Assembly (NCBI GenBank): GCA_000697475.1
Contig: JNEU01001102.1
Coordinates: forward strand, 62,001 to 126,000
Direction of reading: 5' to 3'
Length of the DNA: 64,000 nucleotides
Source: Lichtheimia corymbifera B2541
Taxonomy: Eukaryota > Mucoromycota > Mucoromycetes > Mucorales > Lichtheimiaceae
Below are positions 1 to 13,005 of this stretch, in pieces. The notes under the pieces were generated by a model, which was given only the letters and a program-made list of their open reading frames with translations, did not search any database and had not been told where the DNA came from. The position numbers and the translations under genes were made by a program. Position 1 is the first letter of the stretch. Each line of letters starts with the position of its first letter.

Positions 1-123
1 GCAGCCAGCAATAAATTTTTTATTCGTGCCCCTCTGACAAGCCACTTTAACAAGCGAACTGTACCTTGTATCCGTCACGTGATCATTTGACAGGTTTGCT
101 GGCGATGAATTGATTGCTTTTTT

Positions 124-2999
124 TTATCGTTGTGGTTTATTGTTATTGACTTCTTTGAAAGCTGAGACTATACAGTTCTTAACCTCCTTATAACTAACAA
201 TGACACTCGTTTCATCGTCTCTTGAAGTAAGCATGATTTTTTCATCCACACCGGCATCCAACTATTCCGAGCATATATTAGTGATTGTCATCACCACTCC
301 GTCCTGGCTCATCAGCTTACCTTGTTCAAGCAAGATACAACATGGGCATTATCCAGCCTTGGAGACCCATTGTCGTCTGTTTGATGAAATACATAATCTC
401 TGAATAGCTTGATGATGTACTTTTCTCCCGTTTCTGACCAAGAGGGATCATTCTCGAATCTAGGAAAATGGATATAAGTACATAGGAAACCTATCACATC
501 GTAATACTTACTCTGCACGCTCGTTGATAAATCCCATTTTGGTCAATAATCGCAAAAGTCGACCGTTTTCCAGCTGCCGACTCAACTCATGATCCAATAC
601 ATCCGTGTAACTACAAGAACTATCAATAACTGGGGATCTCGTTTCCATCCGATGCCTGCTTACCTTTGATTGCAATTGACCTCATGCAATATCCTTGATC
701 CAATCAATGAAATCACGTGATCAATGTTCTTTGTTGAATCTGGCTTGCTCAATAAATACAAAACAACCTTCTTGATGTCTGCCGAATAGCAATGGGATAC
801 AAGTTCAAACGAACGAGGGAGGTTTTGGGATGATTGTGGTATGTTGCAAGCAAGTTCAATTATAAGTTTTCCAAATGCCAAAAAGTCTTCTTGTTGGTGC
901 TCTTCGATGGTGCCGTCTCCGGATTCAAAATGCAAGACGTCCAATGCTGCTGAGCAATTGATACGGAGTCTGTAGATCAAATAGTGTCAGTGTAAATAGA
1001 AACCTTTGCTCGTCGTCATGCTTACCGGTTCTTGCCTGTAACAAGGATCTTGGATGGTTCAATGCTTCTTACAGCAAGACCCGCCTTGTGCACTTTTTTC
1101 ATGGCTGATGCAATCTGGGTGATATAGCTCCATAGTGTGGTTTCCGGGATAAATGTGGGTGCACTACCATTGGCAGAACGATTTCCCATGCCGTACATGC
1201 TAAGAAGAGTCTTTGCTCCAGGATGATACTGGTACACGAAAATGACAGCTATTGAACCAACGTAAGTGAAAAGGCCATATCCGACTTTTTTCCCTCCTTA
1301 CTCCAACTACTTACAAGGATCACCAAAAGCACGTGTAGTAAATGCTTCTCGGATCGATACAATATTTGAATGCCTTATCTTTCGCCAACGTTCAACAGAT
1401 GCCATAGCTTGTTCATTGACCAAGCGGAATCCTAAATCACCATGATCAATACCAATATCTCATTCAATAAAATGGTATGCATAGGCGTACCTTCGACTCG
1501 GTAAAGAACATAAGTACGACCATCCACAGTGGAGACAGCCTTGTAAGCCGTTGTTGGATGATTAAAGAACATGCTCTTGTGTCCAGGTTGATTACGGATT
1601 TCCAAAGGATACAATGAATGATATACATCCACTTCTTGAGGTAGGCCTAATTCACGTGCTGTCATAGGGATATTAAGTACTTGCGTTTATATGATGGTGA
1701 TTCCCTTTTTGCCATCACCTACCTGGTATCGTAACCAACTCATTCTCATTTCTACGTGCTAATTCTTCGCGTAGTTGATCTGGTGTAAAGAAGGATTGGA
1801 GTGCCCGTTGCTGTGTTGAAAGATTGGCAAGATGTGGCAGGGTGCGAGCGTGCATATGGTACTGCAACTAGATCACACAGTCAGTCCCTTTCTTTGCCTT
1901 GTAATACGTATATGAAGAAACTCACCGGCTGCTGATCAAACATGGATGCCCCCATATAATAATATGGATCGACTGGACCTGGTTGCATCATGCTCATGGA
2001 TCCCATGGACGACATAGGCGGATGTTGTTGCATCGGGGAAGCGGTTCCTGATATCTAAATCAAGTCAATAATGAAGCTACGAATGTGTTTGTCGTAACGC
2101 ATACCTCGCCTGTCATTGAGAAATGAGAGAAGCTGTTGGTAAGACCTGACACCGAACCATCGCCATTTGTGGATGAATAACCATTCTGTCCGCTAATACA
2201 AATGTATGAGTGTTTTATTGCTAATGTATCCACAAAGAAGCATGTACTTACGAGGAAGCGGATGGATTAACTGCATTGCCTATGAGCCAAAAGCATAAGA
2301 TTTATGTAATTTCATCAGTAAGAGTTTGCTTTTACCCTCTGTGGTTGTGACTAAGATATGCTTTGATCAGCCCAATGTTGATCCTCCTTCATTCAGAATG
2401 TGTGTTACAAACCTTGTGTGATTGCGGTAGAAGATGATGTAGGAACAAAGACCGGTGCATTGACGCTGTCTGGAGTTACTGTGGATACCGCATTGGCAGG
2501 CTTTGATGTTGATGTAGGTTGCTGGATACGCACAGTGGATTTGCTATATTATATGTTAATACACACATACCATCCATCCATCCTTTCACTATACCATATA
2601 TTACCTTTCAGGACTAGGTTGAGATGATGGTTTGATGCCCTAATGACGGTATTGAGTTATCTTGCCGGGGTTTCTTCCGATGCATGCCACCACCACACCA
2701 CCACAGCACACTACCACTTCGTGGTTGAATTCGCAGCCTTTGTCTTCGAACTTGCAGAACCCGTGGATAATCACATTGCGACATAGACGTTTAGCGTTCA
2801 CGTTGGCTACTTAGTAAAAAGTCAGTAAAAGTTGGCGGATCAATAAAAGCAATGAACAACCTTTTGGCTTTGAAGCAGGCTTATTGGAGGTGTCGGTCTG
2901 TGAAGAGGTTGAAGCAACTGCATCCGGAGCCACGATGGGGATAGCAGAAGGCGATTGTGGAGGTAGAATGAACTGATGGGTGAAAGGTTGCTTTTGCAT
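124..2999 (-). CDS. PAN3: PAN3, PAN2-PAN3 deadenylase regulatory subunit
   Basis: PAN3 is the adaptor of the cytoplasmic PAN2-PAN3 poly(A) nuclease; it binds PABP and recruits the PAN2 exonuclease. Seen: an N-terminal CCCH zinc finger ([21 protein letters not shown], near 2700-2800), a Ser/Pro-rich linker, then the pseudokinase, where [20 protein letters not shown] and [14 protein letters not shown] match the family. The C-terminal knob contains [20 protein letters not shown] and HVVSCLNK. The gene is cut by many short introns. The last exon is easily missed: after CLNK a GTAAGC donor opens an intron ending in GGAATAG, and the frame resumes as [17 protein letters not shown] and SYKEVKNC to a TAA at 124-126, the expected PAN3 tail. 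The start is taken at the ATG at 2999 ([10 protein letters not shown]); the frame is open further upstream, so it is the least certain part. Confidence 0.93.
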
Positions 3000-3084
3000 G
3001 GGCAGACGTGTAAAATGAGAGTTCGGTGGTGGCGGCGGCGGTGAAGAGCAGGATTGATATCCACTGAAAATTTGGCTGGGTAAA

Positions 3085-3118
3085 TGAGTGAGTGAGTGAG
3101 TGAGTGAGTGAGTGAGTG
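3085..3118. repeat. (TGAG)n microsatellite
   Basis: About 8.5 uninterrupted TGAG units, just upstream of the chosen PAN3 start and inside the 363-bp divergent promoter shared with the AreA/Mks1-like gene. It probably lies in PAN3 leader sequence. Confidence 0.9.
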
Positions 3119-3362
3119 GTTTGTGTGTGGGGGGTTTAGTTTGGGGGGAATAAGAACGGGAGAGGATAACAAGGACACCAATGAAAGATTGATAGTGGAT
3201 AGGAAAGGAAAAGGAATGCTGATAACACGAGCCTGTGCGGATCATCAGGCGAAAAAAGGCACTTTTCTCTTTTCTACTGCACAAATGACATGCCACCATC
3301 CATAAACTATCTCCTTCTTTCGCTTCTTTTTCTCTTTACGTTCCCTTTCACTCCTTTTCATA

Positions 3363-4535
3363 ATGGCTATTCTATTCGATCAACCAATGTTATCATTATC
3401 AACGCATCATATTCATAATGTCGATATTGACGACTTGAAGACAATGTGGGCTGGTACATCATAGTATTATTCTTTATCCTATTTGCAACGGGACATTTAT
3501 ATAAAAAAACATATAGTCTTTACCAAATGCAAAGCACATCTTGAGAATGGCAGACGATTGGAGAACATGTCATGGCGTCTTTGGTATCATGAGAAAAAGT
3601 CAAACAGCAGCAGCAGCACCACATCATCAGCCGCCTATTTTTCCTGCATGTCAGCGGTTGCATCTTCATTCGATTCTTCAACATCCACCTCTTCCATTCC
3701 CGCATATTCATCCTCACCTGCTGCAGCATCCGCAGCGTCTACTATCAATACTGCTAGCATTCATAATACCAATACGTGTGTTAAGCGCTTCATTTCATCC
3801 ATGGAGCACCAAGAAGATTGGTCACGTCATTCTCATCAACAACACAACACACGAAAAGCCGAGGCACTTGATTCCAACAACAACAACAATGCCACAAATG
3901 GCACAACAGAAGCAGCCGTATCTGCAACCGACGCATCCATCACGAAACAAACATCCAATAATGGAACATTGCAGCGGTCGCATGATCGACAAGCCCAGCA
4001 AAGTACATTACAGCATCACCACCATCAACAACAACAGCAATCAGCCATCATATCGCACCGTTCAACTTTCAAACCGCGTGTTTCTATCATACAAATCGAT
4101 CCTGGTGATGATGACGATGATGATGCTGACGGCCATGAGTCCCTTGAAAATGTTGATAATGATAGCAATGACGATGATAACTTTTTCAACAAATCAAAGC
4201 CGATACAACGATCCTCTGCATCACGGCCCTCACTCTTGACTGCAATGCTGAGAAATGACGCTCGTGCAACTACCGTTACTACAGAAGGCTCAGCAGCCCC
4301 ACCAAAGAATGCTAGATCAGCACGCGATCATTTTCTTTGCAAGGAGCTTTCGGAAAGCCTTAGGCGCAATGTCCTCTGGGAGCAAATTCAACAGCGAGCT
4401 TTATATCCTAATCAACTTTATCGCCATCATCCAGCAGTAGGAATAAGATCGAGGAAACAGCAAGAACAAAGAGGGGGACATGATCGTAATAACCTACAGC
4501 ATGCTGAGTGGTTGGAAAGCTTTCATGGATGGTAA
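3363..4535 (+). CDS. AreA N-terminal (DUF1752)/Mks1-like regulatory protein
   Basis: Two exons joined across a 63-bp intron (3454-3516, GTACAT...ATATAG), giving 369 residues. The splice rebuilds DDLKTMWA-VFTKCKAHLENGRRLENMSWRLWY, the conserved core of the GATA_AreA/DUF1752 domain (residues about 23-57); neither exon alone shows it. The middle is low complexity (Ser/Thr, Asn/Gln, His/Gln, then an acidic Asp run). Near the C-terminus RDHFLCKELSESLRRNVLWE resembles the ELxESLRRxLLWE motif of fungal DUF3295-type proteins. No GATA zinc finger (CxxC-x17-CxxC) is present, so this is not itself an AreA DNA-binding factor. Known relatives such as yeast Mks1 act in nitrogen/retrograde signalling; a role here is inference. 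It is divergent from PAN3. Confidence 0.75.
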
Positions 4536-5015
4536 ACAATAAAGTACTGCATGTTGCTCAGGTTGTATTTCAATACCCATCAAGCATATGTATTCTATCA
4601 AACAAGTTGTGTGGCCTTGATCTAGCGTGAATACAGCTTTATGCTGTACCAACAATATGCAAAGAATGTGGATGGTGGCAACAGCGTGTTATCCTATTTT
4701 GGAAATAAAGGGAAAGAGGAGGCAAGGCACAAAATCAAAAAACACAATCAATGTGTCTCGAAACAAATCAGGACCGCATTCCAAATCATGGTATCATTTT
4801 GAACCCCCCTTCCCCCCTTGATATTCATCTCAATTTACTACCTTGCATTACTTAATTTGTGGCCAATTACCACAACCCAACAACCCTGAAAATCCAATCT
4901 CATATTACATGTGTTGTATGCAGCAGGTCCGCAATGGTCCGCAACCGCTGCTGCTTTCTTTTTGCTTCCAGATTGATGGAGCGACAGCTCGTATTCTTTC
5001 TTCTTTTATGGTTCA
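4536..5015. other. convergent intergenic region
   Basis: Space between the convergent ends of the AreA/Mks1-like gene and the PAF-acetylhydrolase gene. Only short open frames with no family features; presumed 3' UTRs and polyadenylation signals. Confidence 0.6.
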
Positions 5016-6463
5016 TTATACTTTTTCTTCTTCTTCATGTATAGAAGGGCTGAAGCGTTCGAGATCTCTAGGGGTAGACAAATAGGGGACATGGACTACA
5101 ATGTGATTGGGGTATTGCTTATAATAGGATAAAACATCTTGGTGCAGATCTAGCTTTCCACTAGCTTCCGGTGCTAATGCATGCCGAATAAACGCAACTG
5201 CTGCTTTTGAATTCAAATCAATCGCCAGTGCTGGATCAATCTGAAAGGGTGATCGAAAGTCAAATCGAATAAGGTGTCGAAGAACGAGCTAGTGGATAAG
5301 AAAACAATGGTAAGCGTCTTAAAGAGAGAATAGCGGATATCCTTACCATCACATCAGATTGATGCGTGTGAGCCGTGCCAGTCAATGAGAAACATATGGA
5401 TCGGTTACAACAAGGTGATGATTGCATTAGTTCTTGTACTGTATCAAAGTTATCTGGCCAAAAGGCAAATTGCTCGCTTAAAATGGCAAGTACGGGTCGA
5501 TAAATGGTGCAAAGGCGATCCATCATCACCAAGGGTTGTGTCCATGGGTCCAATAAAATCCCACATTTGAATTGTGTTTTTGGGTGATTCAAGGCAAGTA
5601 TCTTTGAAAAAAAATGTATGAGCCCATGATGTTGTGTATCGTCTCATACCATGCTTACCGCAGTTGCTGCACCAAAGCTATGACCTGCCATCACCATCGA
5701 ATCCAAATCAAGTGAACCCCGAAATCCACTGGTTGCCTTGGATTGTTTCATTGTCCCCAAGTTTAAGCGTTCCATCGCATCCACGCATAGTTGCACCTCA
5801 GCCAAGCGTCGTTGCAATTGGACATGTCGATAATCCCACACTTCAGGTGGCAGCCCATCATATCGTATCCAATCATCTTCTCCATGTCCCTTGGCAAGGC
5901 TACCAGAGCCATCACGATGCTCAATCGCTGCCACTACAAATCCATAACTCGCCATGCTTGAACAAAAGGAAGAATAAAGATGCCTATTACCACCTATATT
6001 ACAATGGATTAATGACTCTGCTTCTATTTCAACGTTATCATGCCATACCAAGGCCATGGCTGAAAATGATGATAGGATAACCAGAAGTATTTTTTGGAGG
6101 TTTCAAAAGAGGAGCATCAGCAGATGCCCGAATTTTGATGCGTTTTGCCAGTGCCGATAACCAGTCGGCTACAATGCCTGGCATGTGTGCTACATCTTTA
6201 CATAACGCTGATACAAAGATGAATGATGATTACTTTTAAACAATGAATCAGCACTACTACATACCTCGTGCATATTCTTGATTGGATACCCAACAAGCTC
6301 GTCGATCATGCTTTGTTACGTTTGCAGGATAGAATAGGCGGATGAGAAGTGAGGTTACTGGAAAGCTTTGGGGTCCTTTTTTGCTGCCAACATGCCATTC
6401 GAGATCATGACAGCCTACTGAATAAGGCCCACCCAAGTCAGGGAAATCAGCAAATAAAGACAT
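5016..6463 (-). CDS. PAF-acetylhydrolase-type phospholipase A2
   Basis: Serine esterase of the platelet-activating factor acetylhydrolase (group VII/VIII PLA2) family, which removes short or oxidised sn-2 acyl chains from phospholipids. Seen: an N-terminal GPYSVGCHDLEW block, the oxyanion region YPIIIFSHG-LGGNRHLYSS rebuilt across an intron, FVVAAIEHRDGS, the nucleophile elbow GHSFGAAT, the catalytic Asp block CGILLDPWTQPL and the catalytic His block GTAHTHQSD. All three triad residues are present, so the enzyme should be active. There is no obvious signal peptide (MSLFADFPDLGG), which suggests an intracellular form like animal PAFAH2. The ATG at 6463 begins the first conserved block; the gene ends in a short acidic tail. 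Several 50-80 bp introns. Confidence 0.9.
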
Positions 6464-9400
6464 GGTGATGATTACAATAAAGTCTCATTAAAAACAAAAA
6501 GGCACATGCGTTAATCATCACAGGTAGATTCGTATATATATGTAGAATGCTTAATTACGCAAGCAAAGGCCATCTCGGCATGCAAATCGGGATCATGGGT
6601 ATCTAGTACCGCGCTTTGATGGTAGAGCAATCAGGATTTCAAATTAAACCGACACTGGGTGATCTGTACAAGTCAATGTGTTGTCGCTCTTTACCATCTT
6701 GATGGCTTTAATCGTCGAACTCACAGCTACATAAGCGACTTGCTGTAGCATGCTGCATATCATATCATCCGAGAGCAACACTCTTCATTATTCCATCGTG
6801 GTGATATTGCTCTTGTACTTGTGGATGCCTTCATATTATTGACCTTGTGTCATTGTAGAATATGCCTCTATGGATTGCTTCAAGGTTAACCTTTTATTTT
6901 GTGGAAGGCCGGATTTGATAAATAACCCACACGATCCGCTAATCCATGATTGGCACGATAAGGTCAAGTAGGATAGTTGCTAGGACATCGCATGGGGATT
7001 TGGCCTTTTTTCTCTGTTGCTGCCCGATTTCTTACATCAGTGTGCTTTACCGAAGCGACTACCAGTGCCGATATCCCGACATGTTACAGAGAGAAAACCA
7101 TGATCCGGACATTTGAGGATAGTAAAAGTAGCTGATTGTACGTGATCCAACACCCAAACAAGGGTTCTTATGGTAGATACCAATACAATGATCGCTGAAT
7201 GCTCTTATTTGACAGACCTTACCAACCCCAAGAGCCATCGTATGCCAAGCTTGCCCTCATGGGATCCTTCCAAGCTTATTAACGCATGGGAATATCTGCT
7301 GACAAATGTCCTAGGTTCGAGATCAGTCTATGGGGTACTGCATATGTGATTCGCTTCTCTATGCATACGATGATGTGATGATCTACTACAGCAGAGTGCA
7401 TGTGCATCTGAACCAGCGATATGGTTACGGTTCTCTAAATATGTAATAATGAGGGTGATACAAATGCTTTGACAGCTGTTACTAACCATGCAGGTACAAG
7501 ATGCTGTGATGGAATCATATGGAATCATATGGGATCATATATAAGGTGACTTTACAAACAATGGAGCACTCATTTATCAGATACAAATGGCCCATAGGGA
7601 TATTTTGAGAACTACACAACAACAACCGTTGGTGCGTACACGATTAGGTATTGCTCCTCCAATGCGGAAGGTTGGGCATGGTTTCTAGGTCACTTGACTC
7701 GGAAGGGAGCAAGCATTTTACGTTCGCTGAGTTATCACTCACTCAAATCTGTTCTCCTAGCAGTGAGCCAGTTGTTTATGCAATCAACATCACCAAGATT
7801 ATGCAACGGAACTCCTCATCTTATGTTGGCTTGAATAGGACGGCATAATAAACACCGTGTATTGCAAAATTAAGTATGCTAATTCTATAAGGATGTGCTA
7901 ATGTAAAGGGGGGTTTCTATTACTATCCTGTTTCACCGTGCTTTCTATGATGTAGGTCTTAATCGGTGATCCGTATGATCTAACATGCCCCCACCTATCG
8001 AGATATAAGCTAGCGTCTCTTCTGTGTGGTCCTTAAAGCCTTGCTGCATGATGCGTCGAAGGGTCCAGTGATCCTTGATTAGCGGTATCCTCCCCCAGAG
8101 CTTCATCAAAGTGCTTGCCACTTTCTGTTTGTTGATCCATCTTCCATGCTGGTAGCTGGTATCTTTGTTTTTCCTCAAATGCCACTGCCAAATGGTGAGC
8201 CCGATCCATGAGTACGGTTGACAGAATGTTCTCCTTCCTTGACAATGCTGGTGCCGTTGTTCGTGTAATAATAACCCTTCCATTGTTGACTAGTATAAAC
8301 TTCATGGTCTTGATCCCATCATCATTTGATGTCACTGTTGATGTGCGTATTGGTACATGATAAATCTCTGAGTGTCTGCAGATGATGTCACTGGTCATGA
8401 GGGTGTCGTCGCTTATAGCAGTGTTGTGGTCAGGCACCGTTTCTCAGTCCTGCTTGATATATTAGGGGAAGCATTTGTATTAAATCCGTTGTTCACTATT
8501 CTCTTCCTCACAAACAAACTCGAGCACCTTCACCGAATCTCACGTACTCTTATCTTGCTTTGCCACTGCCCGTTTCTACATCGACACCAGCACATTGGGT
8601 TCATGCAACCGTTGCGTTCCCGACATGGGCGACCGATCAGTTGATTGCTTGGTTAGACATGGCGACTTGAGATCAGCATTCACGGATCCCTTTCGCTGAA
8701 GACACGGAATTGCGCTCCTTCAAACGCGACAACACTTGCATGCAAACTCAGGGTGCCACAACTTTTATGCAACGAGCCACATTACAGAGTCAGTGGTTTA
8801 CATAGCACGCCAAGGATCGGGTTTACCGTACACTCTCTTTGCGGTACAACATCGTAATAGGCGTACCTGTTCACAATGACCTATTCGCTGGAATCGAATT
8901 CAAATCAGGCCAAACCGTCATCAACGCACTTACGATAACGATGTTGTCACGGATACCTTATTCGTCTATGGTGTCTTCAGCCTATCCTTCGGTAAGAGTC
9001 CATGATAATCTTCATGATGAGCTGAATGAACTAATAATATGGTCATTGTCCATTATAGTATGTAATTGTCTTTCCATATTGTGTTCTTTGTCTTGAGATG
9101 TTGGACCCTATCCGGCGATCAAGCCTGTGTGGTATGTGTTGATGATGATCCATCACCTCTCTTTGTTGATTAATGACGTGTGTCTGTGTAGTGATCAATT
9201 CAGCACGCAAGGAAGCAAAATGACATTGAGGCACTTCGCTGCCACCAGGCTGCACGGCGAAGCACGGCATCAAGTCAAAAACGAATCGTGGCAAGATTCA
9301 CCATCAATACTGAAGCGCTCTGACATGCGTCATCCACCAGTCCCATATCGCAAACAGATTGTGGTGCGTGTGGGGCAAAGTTGAAGCGTCGATTCCTACC

Positions 9401-9694
9401 GGATTTATCGGAAAGCGTCAAGAAGCCTCAAACCATTCATGCATCAAATATTACCAAGGCAAGCATACTGATCAGCGGCATTGTTGCAGCGAGCTAATGG
9501 CGCAATATTAGACCACATGTTAAATGACAAGGACACAATGACGACGGCTTACATCACAGCAAGGCTTCATTTTTATCCAAGTTGGTCCATAGATAACATT
9601 TAGCTCGTGTATGGTTATATCATCATTTATTATATCACAATATATCATTCTCTCGACAACAACGAGTTTAGCTATTTGACCACATGCATTTATT
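6464..9694. other. long region without a convincing gene
   Basis: Both strands carry only fragmented frames. Two patches look coding-like but match nothing I recognise: minus strand around 8030-8437, and plus strand around 8839-9000, where a frame with VIGVPVHNDLFAGIEFKSGQ is followed by a GTAAGA...TTATAG intron-like stretch. These may be remnants of a decayed gene or transposon. A three-copy 10-mer lies at 7511-7540. No tRNA or terminal inverted repeat was found. Confidence 0.4.
7511..7540. repeat. three tandem 10-mers (GGAATCATAT)
   Basis: GGAATCATAT twice, then GGGATCATAT, running straight into ATAAGG. The last unit forms a TATA-like element. There is no confident gene downstream; the nearest frame is a 33-codon ORF starting near 7588. 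Confidence 0.7.
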
Positions 9695-11286
9695 TTATGC
9701 TGCTGATTGTAAAACTTGGGCGAGAATGGCGATTCCCTTTCGTAGCTTTTTTTCCTCAATAGTGAACGTCACTCTGAATATACCAGGATAGCGTGTATGA
9801 AACACATGACCAGCTGCAATATATACTCCACGATCAAGCAAGGTCTTCCATAGCCAACGTTCATCTTCAATTGTCGGAGATGCTCCATTATTCCTTTCCT
9901 TGAGTAGAGCTCGTGCATCCACTGTAATAAAATGACCTGCATTGGCAGGGATAAACTCTAAACCATGATGCTTCAACGCATCCACTGCCACCTTGTATGC
10001 ATTAGCCAGGCGACGTTTGTTGGTAGCAAGAAAATGGTCCACCCATGCTTCATCCTCGAGTAGATTGGATACTAAGCGGTCATTGATTGATGATGTCCAA
10101 CTAAACATGCTGCTCATCGCCTGATTGTTAATTGATCTTGTTCCTTCTTATTATTGTACGAGTGGATATCACTCATTCACTTACGCAGATGTAGATAGCA
10201 CATTACGTAGCTCGCTGTTATGCTGATCAATGACAAATCCCATACGTAGTCCATTCATGCAAAAGTCCTTTGAGATGCTATAGGTCACATGCACAAGCGA
10301 TGGATCAATCACCTGATCTAGGTCCGGAAAGCTGAGTAATGACAAGAAGCCTTGTTGATATTGCGTATCATCGTGGGTATGCACCACCAAATCACCAAAT
10401 GTGGATAAGCCATAGACTTCATCTGAAATTACATGCAAGTGGTGTCTTGATGCGAATTGAAGGAGCGTTTCCAATGCTTCTTGTGAAAAGCATCTGCCAT
10501 ATGTAGGTAAAAAGTGTGAATCACTACATATAAACCTTCCATCATGGACACCTTTCATTGCTTACCGGCCAAACGGGTTGTGCGGATTAGTAATCAACAG
10601 CGCCTTGATACGCTTGCCCTTGTTGTTTACAGCATCAGCAAACGTTTGTTCCAGTACCTCATCATCAACATGCAGATTCCAATCATCGCCATTTTCATTA
10701 AGATACAATGGTACAAGGTCCACTTGTGAATTGAAACAGACGTCTGCATCAAGGTTGCCATAATAGGGGCTCACCACAAGTACGCTATCACCTGGATCAG
10801 TCACTGCCATGGTGAGGTAAAAAATTGCTGCTCCTGCACCAGCGGTGACAATAATATGATTTTGCTCGACATCTCGAATTGGTTTGAAATGGCGTGTTAT
10901 GGTGGATGCCACGAGTTGTCGAAGGCGATATGAGCCTTCCGGACGACCGTAATTCAAATCCTACCATGCTGTGTTATGACATTGCTTTAGCATCACTGCT
11001 ACCAAATTTATTACCGCCAACTCAAATCCAATGGATGCTGGTATCTGTTGTTTCAAAATGGGGCATAGTGCTTAATAGCTAACATCATCACACACACCCA
11101 TGTATAATCTACCTTTTCATTGAGCTCATCATTCATTAGGTCGTTTTGAGCTACACCAAGATTGATGACGGGATTTACAGGGTGGAATATATAATCCCAT
11201 GCATCCATTAACGCATCCCTCATCGGGTTTGGAACATTCAAGCTTTGGATGGCGCGTTGTGATAAGTTAGATGATTTGTTGGTCAT
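9695..11286 (-). CDS. class I/II aminotransferase, ACC synthase-like
   Basis: PLP-dependent fold-type I enzyme of the 1-aminocyclopropane-1-carboxylate synthase-like branch. Spliced blocks in order: VINLGVAQNDLMNDELNEK, then NYGRPEGSYRLRQLVA, the cofactor loop TAGAGAAIFYLTMAV, NPHNPFGR, the PLP-binding Asp/Tyr of HVISDEVYGLS, the Schiff-base lysine in SISKDFCMNGLRMGF, and the C-terminal arginine in PGIFRVTFT. All usual catalytic positions are present. There are about four exons with short introns; the NPFG-R codon is split by one. In fungi such proteins are often general aminotransferases rather than true ACC synthases, so ethylene-precursor synthesis should not be assumed. No neighbour hints at a pathway. 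Confidence 0.88.
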
Positions 11287-12350
11287 GGTGCTTTATGCAT
11301 GAAATGGTGGGAAAAGCTGAAAAGAAGCAGTGGTAGCAAGTTTTGTATGATGCGATTATAACGTAAATGATAGTTCTTACATTCACAGCTTACGATAGCT
11401 GACGTCTCTCAGGCCATATGACCCATGCGAGCACACGGATGGCGCAATTATGGATACGTGGGTACGTGATTGCTCTTGTCGCCGCGGGATATGGTTCTTC
11501 GTTTTCTTTATGCCATGAGCACGGTTGTCACCCCAATAGAATGGCTCAATGTAACTCTTATGAAAGGTAAACAAGCATTGTGAAGATATGGGTATACTTC
11601 ATCACAGCAGATTCAGCATGGCAGATAGTACGTGGACCGGAGAATGGGAACACAAGATAAAAAATGACCACCCTTTTATACCATCTTCCCTTGGTTTGGG
11701 TTTCTCGGTTTTGGTTTTTGTCAAGTGAATCCTGGATACCCTTTACGTCCTCGTGCAGTGTCCCCTTTATCATATTGTAGATAGTAATTTTGGTTTGAGA
11801 CTTTTATTCTTCACATGCATGCAGGTAGTGTTGTATTTAATACCACCATTGATCCATGATAGTTTTCTGTTCGCTGCAATAAATGTGAAAGCTCGAATGT
11901 GGTATTTGAGAAAAGAATGATCGGTGTAATCCCGAAAACAAAGTGAGCTGCCACGTTCATATGAAGCTAATGGGTTTGAAGAGGGTGACGCTAGCTGGCT
12001 TAATAAGCAATCCAACCTAGTGATCATGTGGTACACATACGTCAAAGCGTTTAAGCGCCATGTGTAATCTTTTATTCTGGAGTCACTATCGTCGTGGTGG
12101 TGATCATGGTGAATATGTTGGGTCATATAAGCGGATGTTATCATCACTATAGTACGTAGGGTGCCTTTAATCCGCGCGTTTCGGAGGAGATTGGCATGTG
12201 TCAGTCGCGAATTTCGAACCCCTTTGCGCTTGGATCAGCAGTGACTCAATTAATACAATCCAAGAGCACATAAGCTTGGCGTGTCTCAAAAAAGGGACAT
12301 ATTTTCTCTCCACAGAGTCATTGGCTAATTGTGGTATATGTAAAAGAATA
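11287..12350. other. intergenic region with one unsupported 125-codon frame
   Basis: Upstream of the aminotransferase. The longest frame (minus, 11770-12147) has a His/Asp-rich start and no recognisable domain. It could be a small gene or chance. Nothing else identified. Confidence 0.4.
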
Positions 12351-12758
12351 TCAGGTGATAGATTTTTTGCTTTGTGATCTGGGTCGGGGGATGGGGAGGT
12401 GTATGCGTTCTAGAGCAAAAGACTGGACACATTGTTCTTGCAGATACCAAAATTCGGAGTCGGATGAATCCTCGGGGAGATCAGGATGTGCATGTGCACG
12501 CACCACAAAACGATATATACCTTGAATCGTACCATCTTTAGGATCGGTAATGTTGTACTGCGTCAAGCATCCCTCTCCTTTTGCATCTTCCGCCCATTGT
12601 CGGTACCCAATATCATGGGCTTGTAAGACATTAACTGTGTGTGTGTGGATCATTTCACAGTGGCTCCGATCCGACGGGTGATTGTTCTTTTTGAAATCCA
12701 CACACGTTATAGGCGGATGATGGTTGGAAGAGAAAAAAAAGCAACTGGGCGCATTCAT
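12351..12758 (-). CDS. uncharacterised small protein
   Basis: 135-codon frame from MNAPSCFF. Its second half (VNVLQAHDIGYRQWAEDAKG, then ITDPKDGTIQGIYRFVVRAH and an acidic EDSSDSEFWYLQEQ) has a natural amino acid composition and reads like coding sequence. An extension to 12812 is open but crosses an A-rich run. I do not recognise a family. An intron at the CAAG|GTATAT near the middle is possible and would change the C-terminus. The plus strand here carries only shorter frames. Confidence 0.4.
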   Translation of the reverse strand: MNAPSCFFFSSNHHPPITCVDFKKNNHPSDRSHCEMIHTHTVNVLQAHDIGYRQWAEDAKGEGCLTQYNITDPKDGTIQGIYRFVVRAHAHPDLPEDSSDSEFWYLQEQCVQSFALERIHLPIPRPRSQSKKSIT

Positions 12759-13005
12759 CACTTTTTTTTTTTGCCAAACAATGTCGGGCTTGCATTTCAA
12801 GACAAGAGACACAGAAATAGCATGTGCGACCTAAACGGATCCAAATGAATGTAACACGTGCTTTACTTTATCAGGTGGACACAAGAAAAAAAAAAAAAAA
12901 CGAGTCGAAAAGACCAAACAACATCAAGGGGGTTGATGTATATGATTGCCCAAATTTGTTGTGTAATGTAATATAAATGATGATGATGATGATGATGCAT
13001 TATAG

